Shown: piece after piece, positions 57,574 to 64,000 of the stretch
Position numbering within the stretch: position 1 is the first letter of the stretch
Layout: the number at the start of each line of letters is the position of its first letter
NCBI RefSeq assembly: GCF_002278075.1
Contig: NZ_CP022990.1
Location: 1,302,001-1,366,000, forward strand
Length of the DNA stretch: 64,000 bases
Source: Paraburkholderia aromaticivorans
GTDB taxonomy: Bacteria > Pseudomonadota > Gammaproteobacteria > Burkholderiales > Burkholderiaceae
Reading direction: 5' to 3'
Program-made: the position numbers and the translations under genes
Notes under the pieces: generated by a model
The model's input: the letters and a program-made list of their open reading frames with translations, nothing else
What the model was told of the DNA's origin: nothing
The model's database searches: none

Positions 57574-59235
57574 TCAGGTGGGCACCAGCTTCAGGCGCTG
57601 CACCTTGCCGGAAGGCCCGCGCGGCAGTTCGTCGACGAACCGGAATTCCTTCGGCGTCTTGTAGCGGCCGAGCTCGCGCAGGCAGTGTTCGCGCAAGTCC
57701 GCCGGGTCGGGCGCGCCCCGTCCGTCGCGCAGGCGCGGCACCACGAACGCGACGATCTCCTGACCGTAAGCCGGGTCGGGCACGCCGACCGCCGCGGCAT
57801 CCAGCACATCGGGATGCCGCAACAGCGCTTCGTCGATTTCGCGCGGCGCAATGTTTTCGCCGCCCTTGATGATCAATTCCTTGGCGCGGCCATTGATGTA
57901 GAAGTAGCCGTCCGCGTCGCGATAACCAAGGTCGCCGGTGCGCAGCCAGCCATCCGCCGTAAATGCCGCCGCCGTCTCTTCGGGCCGCTTGTAATAGCCG
58001 CCCATCACCTGTTCGCCGCGCAGCACCAGCTCGCCGCACTCGTTGGCCGCGCACTCGCGCCCTTCGCGGTCGATCACCCTCGCCTCGCCGCCCGAGGGCA
58101 GGCCGATACTGCCCACGCGACGCCGGCTCGTTTCATATGGATTGCTAAAAACCGGCGCGGCAGTTTCGGTCATGCCCATGGTTTCGATCACGCCGATCCC
58201 GAAGCGCGCCTCGAACGCGCGATGATGATCGGCGGGCAATGCCGCCGACGCGCTGCGGCAAAACTTCAGCGCCGACAGATCGTAGGCGCACGTTTCGTCG
58301 GCATTGAGCAGATAAGCGACGATGGTCGGCACCACGTTGATCCACGTACAGGCATGAAGCGCGACGTCGCGCCAGAACGTGCGCGCCGAAAAGCGCGATG
58401 GCATGACCGCCGAGCCGCCGTGAAAGAGCGGTGCCAGCAGCGTGACGACCAGGCCGTTGATGTGATAAAGCGGCAACGACGCCAGCACACGATCGTCGGC
58501 CGTCAGCCGGTGTTCGGCGCTGATATTGCGAGCGTTTGCGACCAGGTTGCGATGCGTCAGCAGAACGCCTTTGGGGGTGCCGGTGGTGCCCGAGGTGTAC
58601 ATGAGCAGCGCGACGTCGTCCGCGGCCGGTTCATGCACCGGCGCGGTAGCCACCTCGTGCCGTGCGCCGCGCATCGCGGACGCGGGTGCCTGCGCAGCGC
58701 CAGCGGACCCGCCCGCGGTATGCGCGCCTGCTTCAGCCAGGGCGGGCTCGCGCTTCGCAAGCGTAGGCGGCTCCGCTTGCGCCGGTTCGGTCCCGATCAA
58801 CGCGATCTCGCGCGTGAGCCCGGCGGCGCGCAGCTCGGCGACGGCCGTGTCGATCACAGCATGCGTATCGCGTCCGGCGAAGATCATCCGCGTGTCGGAA
58901 TGGTCGACGATATAGCGCACCTGCGAGGGCTGGCAAAGCAGGTTGAGCGGATTCGCCACGAGCCCGCTATACATGGCCGCGAGCAACAGGCGGGCGGTCT
59001 GGATGCCATTGCCCATGAACACCGAAACGACGTCGCCGGGTTGCAGCCCGGCTTGCCGGAAACGTGTCTCCAGCACACGGCAGTCGTCGCGCAACTCGCG
59101 AAACGTCAGCACGGTCGCGCGCCGGTCAGCGGCCGCTGGTTCATCGTCGTCGAATGCGGCCAGCAGAAAGGGCTTTTCCGGATACTGCAAGGCTCGCTCG
59201 TCGATCAGCGCGCGCAGGGTGGCGGGCGAGTTCAT
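57574..59235 (-). CDS. sauT: AMP-forming acyl-CoA synthetase, sulfoacetate-CoA ligase-like (SauT)
   Basis: 553 residues from the ATG that overlaps the TGA of the dehydrogenase gene (ATGA), with GAGGT upstream. Adenylate-forming family with the P-loop MYTSGTTGTPKG, then the ETMGMTETAAP core motif, the GWLRTGDLGY hinge and the C-terminal Lys in GPSGKVQ. Expected to activate a carboxylic acid with ATP and CoA; coupling to an acylating aldehyde dehydrogenase suggests a short acid such as sulfoacetate (sulfoacetyl-CoA formed, then reduced to sulfoacetaldehyde). Confidence 0.85.
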   Translation of the reverse strand: MNSPATLRALIDERALQYPEKPFLLAAFDDDEPAAADRRATVLTFRELRDDCRVLETRFRQAGLQPGDVVSVFMGNGIQTARLLLAAMYSGLVANPLNLLCQPSQVRYIVDHSDTRMIFAGRDTHAVIDTAVAELRAAGLTREIALIGTEPAQAEPPTLAKREPALAEAGAHTAGGSAGAAQAPASAMRGARHEVATAPVHEPAADDVALLMYTSGTTGTPKGVLLTHRNLVANARNISAEHRLTADDRVLASLPLYHINGLVVTLLAPLFHGGSAVMPSRFSARTFWRDVALHACTWINVVPTIVAYLLNADETCAYDLSALKFCRSASAALPADHHRAFEARFGIGVIETMGMTETAAPVFSNPYETSRRRVGSIGLPSGGEARVIDREGRECAANECGELVLRGEQVMGGYYKRPEETAAAFTADGWLRTGDLGYRDADGYFYINGRAKELIIKGGENIAPREIDEALLRHPDVLDAAAVGVPDPAYGQEIVAFVVPRLRDGRGAPDPADLREHCLRELGRYKTPKEFRFVDELPRGPSGKVQRLKLVPT

Positions 59236-60677
59236 CGGCCATACCTCGCGAAGAAATCGCCGAGCAATTCGTCCGTCTCCGGCACGCGCTCCTCGATCGG
59301 ATAGGCGACCCGTGTAGTGTTCAGATAGTGGCGAAAGCCCAGGTTGCCCGAGAAGTTGTTGCGGCCCCACGTGCCGCAGCCCATCGACAGCGAAAACGGC
59401 AAGCCGTTATCGAAGTTGCCGCCGGTGGCGAGGCAGTGCGCCTGATTCACGATCACGCGCGCAACGGGCAACGTTACGCCGAGCCGGACCGCTTGCGTGG
59501 TATCGCTCGAATGCAGTCCGACCGAATGGCCGGCGCCCATGTACGCGTAAATGTCGCGCACCACGTCGGCCGCGGCAGCGAAGTCGGCGGCGCGATACAC
59601 GGCAAGAACCGGTGCGAGTTTCTCGCCGGAAAACGGATAGTCACTGCCCGCGCCGCTTTCTTCCACCATCAGAAAGGCGGGATGACGGGCGGCCACCTCA
59701 TCCAGACCCGCCACGCCGGCGATCACCTCGGCGGACTTCGCCGTGCAATGTTCAGAGAGCTTGCCGTTGACCCACATTGCCGCCTGCAAGCGGGCCTTCT
59801 GCGCGGCATCGAGGAGCACGCCGCCGCACGCGGCCAGCTCGGCGAGCATCGGCGCATAGACCGTGTCTTCGATCACCACGCTGTTTTCGGACGAGCAGCT
59901 CGTCGCATTGTCGAAGGTTTTCGAGCGCAGAATCTTGCGCGCCGCGTCATGCAGATCCGCGGACGCGGTGACGATCGAAGCGACGTTGCCCGCGCCCACG
60001 CCGAATGCGGGCGTCCCGCTCGCATACGCCATGCGTACGTTCGCCTGCGAGCCCGTCGCCACGACCAGATCGCATTGCCGCATCAGCGCGGCCGTGGCCG
60101 CCTTGCTGATCGGCGCGGGCAGCATCTGCACGAGGTCGGCATCGATACCGGCTTTGGCGAATTGCGCGTGAATGAACTCGATCAGCAACGCGCAGGAGGA
60201 GTGACCTTTGGGCGACGGCGCGACGATTACCGCATTGCCGCATTTGAGCGCGTTGATGATCTTGTTGGCCGGCGTGGCGGCCGGATTGGTGGACGGCGTA
60301 ATCGCCGCCACCACGCCGACGGCGCGCGCGATCTCGACGATGCCGCTCGCCTTGTCCTGCGCAATCACGCCGGTGGTCTTCTGTCCATGCAGATCGCGCA
60401 GCAGGCCGAGCGTTTTGCGATAGTTCTTGCGGAACTTGTCGTCGGCGTTGCCAAGACCCGTATCGTGTACGGCGCGCTCCGCCAGTTGCCGGTTGCGCTG
60501 CGGTTCCATGATGGCCCACGCTGCTGCGGCGGCGGCCGTGTCGAGCGCCTGTTGTCCCGCGTTTTCGAAAGCGCGCTGCGCCGTACGCGCCCTCGCTACG
60601 AGCGGCGCAACCATGCGTTCGGCTTCGCCGTCCGCACGGTGTGCCGCGATTTCGGCGCCTGAGGCTCTGACGTTCAT
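59232..60677 (-). CDS. sauS: Acylating aldehyde dehydrogenase, sulfoacetaldehyde dehydrogenase-like (SauS)
   Basis: 481 residues of the CoA-acylating aldehyde dehydrogenase branch (EutE/AdhE-N-like): AAITPSTNPAATPANKIINALKCGN, then APSPKGHSS, catalytic Cys in FDNATSCSSENS, and GQN-like GVGAGNVASIV. The whole-sequence style (GVIAQDKASGIVEIARAVG, then YMGAGHSVGLHS, then MGCGTWGRNNFSGNLGFRHY) fits the SauS group. First gene of the operon, divergent from the IclR regulator. Converts sulfoacetyl-CoA to sulfoacetaldehyde with NADPH in the known pathway. No xsc gene for the next step is in the window. Confidence 0.85.
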   Translation of the reverse strand: MNVRASGAEIAAHRADGEAERMVAPLVARARTAQRAFENAGQQALDTAAAAAAWAIMEPQRNRQLAERAVHDTGLGNADDKFRKNYRKTLGLLRDLHGQKTTGVIAQDKASGIVEIARAVGVVAAITPSTNPAATPANKIINALKCGNAVIVAPSPKGHSSCALLIEFIHAQFAKAGIDADLVQMLPAPISKAATAALMRQCDLVVATGSQANVRMAYASGTPAFGVGAGNVASIVTASADLHDAARKILRSKTFDNATSCSSENSVVIEDTVYAPMLAELAACGGVLLDAAQKARLQAAMWVNGKLSEHCTAKSAEVIAGVAGLDEVAARHPAFLMVEESGAGSDYPFSGEKLAPVLAVYRAADFAAAADVVRDIYAYMGAGHSVGLHSSDTTQAVRLGVTLPVARVIVNQAHCLATGGNFDNGLPFSLSMGCGTWGRNNFSGNLGFRHYLNTTRVAYPIEERVPETDELLGDFFARYGR

Positions 60678-60697
60678 ATGAGTTCGCTCCGCGTGAA

Positions 60698-60724
60698 TAG
60701 ATTGATTGCAGTGCTATCAATCTA
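60698..60724. promoter_or_regulatory. Putative SauR (IclR) operator
   Basis: TAGATTGAT and ATCAATCTA form a perfect inverted repeat of 9-bp arms with a nine-base spacer, 20 bp upstream of sauS and about 157 bp upstream of the IclR gene. Confidence 0.6.
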
Positions 60725-60881
60725 GCCAGCCGCGCTTTGAGCGAAGTCCCGTTTTTCGAGCTATCCATTGCACGACGCCCGTCAGCATCGGAAAACGCGA
60801 AATTCGGTACTTTCCATAGTCCCGAAAAACAATGAAGTCGATGCAAAATCAACCCTGTGAATACGCTGCCGAGGAAGTGGG

Positions 60882-61646
60882 ATGTCGACATCAAACCAGT
60901 CGAATGCAGCTGCAGTTCGCGCGTTTCGCGTTCTCGAAACACTGGCGGAAGCGGGCGGCCCGCTCTCGATGACGGAACTCGTCAATGTGCTCGGCCTGCC
61001 CAAGCAGACCGTCCACCGGATCCTCGTCCAATTGATGGATGCGTGGCTCGTCACGCGCGGCGCGGGCGACCGTCTTTACGAATGCTCGCCACGCGTGCGC
61101 ATGCTCGCCGTCAACGTGTTGATGCATGCCGGACCGGCGGCCGCCCGCCACGTGCTGCTCGAACAACTGGTGGCGAAAATCGGCGAGACGTGCAATCTGA
61201 CCATGCTCTCCGGCAACGACGTGGTCTATGTGGACCGCGTCGAAACCGAGTGGCCGCTGCGCATGCATTTGCAGCCGGGCTCACATGTGCCGCTGCACTG
61301 CTCGGCGAGCGGCAAGCTGCTGCTGAGCTTTCTGCCGAAAGACAGGCGCGAGCGCGTGATTGAAACGCTGCCGCTGCGCGGCTATTCCGAGCGAACGATT
61401 ACCGATCGCGACCTGTTGCGTAAAGAACTCAGCACGACGCGGCGCCGGCTGCTCGCGATCAACAATCAGGAACACCTGCAAGGGCTGATCGCGATTGCCG
61501 TGCCCGTCATGCTCGATCGCAATCGGGCCTGCGCGGCGATTGCCGTGCAGGCGCCGGTGGGACGAGTCACGCTCGACGATCTGCTCGCTTTCGTTCCCGA
61601 TCTGCGCTATGCAGCGGAAGAGACCGCGAAGACGTTTCGGGAATGA
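60882..61646 (+). CDS. sauR: IclR-family regulator (SauR-like)
   Basis: 254 residues: N-terminal winged helix (RAFRVLETLAEAGGPLSMTELVNVL, QTVHRILVQLMDAWLV) and the IclR effector domain (VPLHCSASGKLLLSFLP, GLIAIAVPVMLDRNRACAAIAV). Divergent from sauS, and therefore its likely regulator. A pathway acid or CoA ester would be the effector. Gene order R-S-T-U equals that of the published sulfoacetate cluster. Confidence 0.88.
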   Translation: MSTSNQSNAAAVRAFRVLETLAEAGGPLSMTELVNVLGLPKQTVHRILVQLMDAWLVTRGAGDRLYECSPRVRMLAVNVLMHAGPAAARHVLLEQLVAKIGETCNLTMLSGNDVVYVDRVETEWPLRMHLQPGSHVPLHCSASGKLLLSFLPKDRRERVIETLPLRGYSERTITDRDLLRKELSTTRRRLLAINNQEHLQGLIAIAVPVMLDRNRACAAIAVQAPVGRVTLDDLLAFVPDLRYAAEETAKTFRE

Positions 61647-61752
61647 CGCCGCGCGAAGCCGCGATAACATCGCCACGCAAGCGGCACGGCTTCATCGAGC
61701 GGCGCGCCGCACTCCACGCGCCGGGTTCACCTGTCCCTAACACACCGCGGAG

Positions 61753-63063
61753 TCACGAACGCGCATGGACGACCGTATCGAACGCGCCCGCCCGCTTGCG
61801 TTCAATCGCCCGCACCGATAGCGCGGAGATCAAAGCGGAGAACAACACATACGCGCACACGGTCCACGGTTTGCCGCCGTTCAGCCGCATCAGGATCGTC
61901 GCAATGATCGGCGTGAGCCCGCTCGCGAAGATGCCCGAGAACTGATAGACGAACGAGATACCCGTGTAGCGTACTTCGGCGTCGAACAGTTCGGCAAACA
62001 ATGCCGCCTCCGGGCCGTACACCATCGCGTAGAAAATGCCGAAGGGCACCACGATCGCAGCCCAGATCAACAATGTATTGGCCGGCTGCATTTCGATCAG
62101 CCAGAAAGCCGGAAACACCGACACGCCGCAAATCAGCGAGCCCCAGAAGTAGACGCGCGCGCGGCCGAGCTTGTCGGACATGCCGCCGAACAGCGGGATG
62201 AAGAAGCACATCACGCCGGCCGCGATCATCACGCCGAGCAATGCGTCGGTGCGGCTCATCGAGACATGCTGCGTGAGGTAGCCGATCGAGAATACGGCGA
62301 AGATATTGAAGAACACACCGTCGATATAGCGCGCGCCCATGCCGAGCACCACGGCACCGCGATAGCGCGTCATCATGTCGACGAACGGAATCTTGGCCTC
62401 GCGCCGATTGCGTTTGAGCGCGATGAATTCGGGCGTCTCCATCACCTTGGCGCGAATATACAGCCCGATCAGCACCAGCCCGAGCGACGCGCCGAACGCG
62501 ATCCGCCAGCCCCACGACAGGAACGCGGCTTCGGGCAGCAGACGCGAGAGGCTCGCGACCATCCCCGATGCGAGGCATAGCCCGATCGACAAACCGATCT
62601 GCGGCAGGCTGGCATAGAGACCGCGTTGCGCCGGGGGCGCATATTCATAGGCCATCAAGACCGCGCCGCCCCATTCGCCGCCGAGCCCGATGCCTTGCAG
62701 CACGCGCAGCGACAACAGCAGGACAGGCGCCCAGATGCCGATCTGCGCGTAGGTCGGCACGAACGCGACGCCTGCCGTCGAGATCCCCATGATGATCAGC
62801 GTGAGGATCAGCGCCGACTTGCGGCCGATACGATCGCCGAAATGGCCGAATATCACGCCGCCGAGAGGCCGCGTGACGAAACCTACCGCAAAGGTCGAAT
62901 ACGCGAGCAGCGTCGACACCAGCGGATCGTTGGCCGGAAAATAGAGCTTGTTGAAGACGATGCCGGCGACAACGCCGTAAAGAAAAAAGTCATACCATTC
63001 GACGGTTGCGCCGATCACGCTGGCGAACGCAACGCGGCGGATAGCGCGGGGATCGATTGCCAT
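61753..63063 (-). CDS. MHS-family MFS transporter
   Basis: 436 residues with GAGGAG before the ATG. Metabolite:H+ symporter family (ProP/ShiA/KgtP type): TVEWYDFFLYGVVAGIVFNK in TM1, then the long loop 2-3 motif GGVIFGHFGDRIGRKSAL and LQGIGLGGEWGGAVLMAYEY, which is highly diagnostic. Transports an organic acid, betaine or other small solute. Located between the sauR-like gene (convergent) and the GMC oxidoreductase, its likely partner. Confidence 0.9.
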   Translation of the reverse strand: MAIDPRAIRRVAFASVIGATVEWYDFFLYGVVAGIVFNKLYFPANDPLVSTLLAYSTFAVGFVTRPLGGVIFGHFGDRIGRKSALILTLIIMGISTAGVAFVPTYAQIGIWAPVLLLSLRVLQGIGLGGEWGGAVLMAYEYAPPAQRGLYASLPQIGLSIGLCLASGMVASLSRLLPEAAFLSWGWRIAFGASLGLVLIGLYIRAKVMETPEFIALKRNRREAKIPFVDMMTRYRGAVVLGMGARYIDGVFFNIFAVFSIGYLTQHVSMSRTDALLGVMIAAGVMCFFIPLFGGMSDKLGRARVYFWGSLICGVSVFPAFWLIEMQPANTLLIWAAIVVPFGIFYAMVYGPEAALFAELFDAEVRYTGISFVYQFSGIFASGLTPIIATILMRLNGGKPWTVCAYVLFSALISALSVRAIERKRAGAFDTVVHARS

Positions 63064-63234
63064 AGCAGCAGCTCCTCAATGGACAGCCATGCCGCCTGCG
63101 TCGGCACGCGGCCAGCCGGTAACCCCAGTTGTCTCCTCCGGGGCGGTTTATGTGCACCCCGCGAACCGTCCATGCATCGGACGACTCGCGGCTGCGTATT
63201 GCGGCGGACTGTGCCCGCCGTTGTTTTGCACCTG

Positions 63235-64000
63235 CTACGCGGCCACTTTCGCCGCCGGCGTCGTCGCCACACCGCGATCGACACCGTTGGCGTCGTGCAG
63301 AATCATGTCCGACGCCTTTTCAGCCACCATCACGATCGGAACGTTGGTATTGCCTGACACGAGCGTGGGCATGATCGAGCAGTCGACCACACGCAGCCCC
63401 TGCGTGCCGTACACGCGCAGGCGCTCGTCGACCACCGCGAGCGGATCGCCGGCCGTGCCCATCTTTGCTGTACCAGATGGGTGGAAAATTGTCTGTCCGT
63501 ACTCCCGGCAGAAATCCAGCAGTTCGTCGTCGGTCTGCGCATGCGCGCCTGGCCGCACCTCACGTTTCATCAGCGCGGCCATCGGCTCGGCGGCCGCGAC
63601 GCGGCGCGCGAAACGCACGCCGGCGATCGTCGTGCGCCGATCCAGATCGGTGTCCAGATAGTTCGGCTGAATGGACGGCGCTTCACGCGGGTCCGCGCTG
63701 CGAATGCGCACCGCGCCGCGCGATTCGGGACGCAACTGGCAGATCGAATAGGTGCAGCCCGGAAAGTCGTGGACGTTGCCGCCCGCGGAGTCCGCCGACA
63801 ACGTGGAGAAATGAAACTGGATGTCAGGTGTCGCCGATTCCTGCGGCAAGGCCCGGCAGAACATGCCGCCCTGGTTGATGCCGACCGCGAGCGGACCGCC
63901 GCGCATCAGCGCCCATTGCAGCCCCATTCTGGCGCGCCCCGTCCATGAACGCAGCAGATCGTTGGTCGTGATCGGTTTGGTGACTTCATAGATCAGCCGG
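63235..64000 (-). CDS. GMC oxidoreductase, C-terminal part (choline dehydrogenase family), runs off the window
   Basis: The frame is open to the window end; about 254 residues are visible. They read the substrate-binding and C-terminal part of a glucose-methanol-choline oxidoreductase: LRSWTGRARMGLQWALMR, NQGGMFCRA, then the catalytic His in IFHPSGTAKMG and the C-terminal GNTNVPIVMVAEKASDMI with the second active-site residue. The apparent start at 63927 is internal. Oxidises an alcohol using FAD; the substrate is unknown, and the FAD-binding N-terminus lies outside the window. It could act with the MHS transporter 171 bp downstream. Confidence 0.92.
   Translation of the reverse strand, partial: RLIYEVTKPITTNDLLRSWTGRARMGLQWALMRGGPLAVGINQGGMFCRALPQESATPDIQFHFSTLSADSAGGNVHDFPGCTYSICQLRPESRGAVRIRSADPREAPSIQPNYLDTDLDRRTTIAGVRFARRVAAAEPMAALMKREVRPGAHAQTDDELLDFCREYGQTIFHPSGTAKMGTAGDPLAVVDERLRVYGTQGLRVVDCSIMPTLVSGNTNVPIVMVAEKASDMILHDANGVDRGVATTPAAKVAA

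Overview
The window looks like chromosomal DNA of a Burkholderiaceae beta-proteobacterium, most likely Paraburkholderia or a close relative. This is inferred from the high GC content with strong GC3 bias, two DUF4148 small secreted proteins, a DUF2844-DUF3443 pair, a phasin, many two-component and MFS genes, and a sauRSTU-like cluster of the type known from Cupriavidus. No rRNA, tRNA, CRISPR array, transposase or integrase was recognised. Most of the window is ordinary accessory metabolism, transport and regulation, almost all packed into same-strand operons.

Region by region. 0-2.7 kb: nucleoside uptake and salvage operon (nupC-cdd-nucleoside hydrolase). 2.9-9.3 kb: thiolase, then a tripartite EmrAB-type efflux operon with two paralogous MarR repressors; emrA and both marR genes each carry the same 12-bp motif just upstream. 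9.4-15.4 kb: a type I secretion locus made of a TolC-like channel, a C39-peptidase ABC transporter (split by a one-base frameshift), an HlyD adaptor, an LpxL-like acyltransferase and, at the head of the operon, a 50-residue double-glycine-leader peptide whose predicted mature part begins with five cysteines in six residues. A shortened fimbrial-usher-like gene lies upstream (15.6-17.7 kb). 18.3-25.3 kb: three-gene operon of transglutaminase/DUF2126, circularly permuted ATP-grasp/alpha-E and a second transglutaminase, divergent from a zinc-ribbon HExxH metallopeptidase and followed by an HMW1C/SPINDLY-like GT41 glycosyltransferase.

29-38.4 kb: DUF3443/DUF2844, phasin, DUF4410 lipoprotein, RibD-like reductase, an ECF sigma factor behind an unusual MerR-type regulator, and an OYE-family oxidoreductase divergent from an ArsR regulator. 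38.4-45 kb: an orphan receiver protein, an MFS transporter, and a sensor kinase/NtrC-type regulator pair followed by a full sigma-54 promoter match in front of two genes built from a shared small beta-rich domain, one with a His-rich linker. 45-55 kb: DUF4148 proteins, a small lipoprotein, and a complete czcCBA-czcRS heavy-metal efflux operon; an identical 16-bp element lies upstream of czcC and between the small lipoprotein and DUF4148 genes. 55-61.6 kb: a sulfoacetate-type cluster (IclR regulator, acylating aldehyde dehydrogenase, AMP-forming acyl-CoA synthetase, MFS transporter, plus a beta-hydroxyacid dehydrogenase). The window ends with an MHS-family transporter and the 3' part of a GMC oxidoreductase.

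The best candidate for an undescribed system is the 9.4-17.7 kb locus: a Cys-cluster peptide with a GG leader, its own C39 type I exporter, and a co-transcribed lipid-A-type acyltransferase. The second is the two-component/sigma-54 module at 40.6-45.0 kb. All functional statements come from reading motifs in the sequence; no database search was possible.
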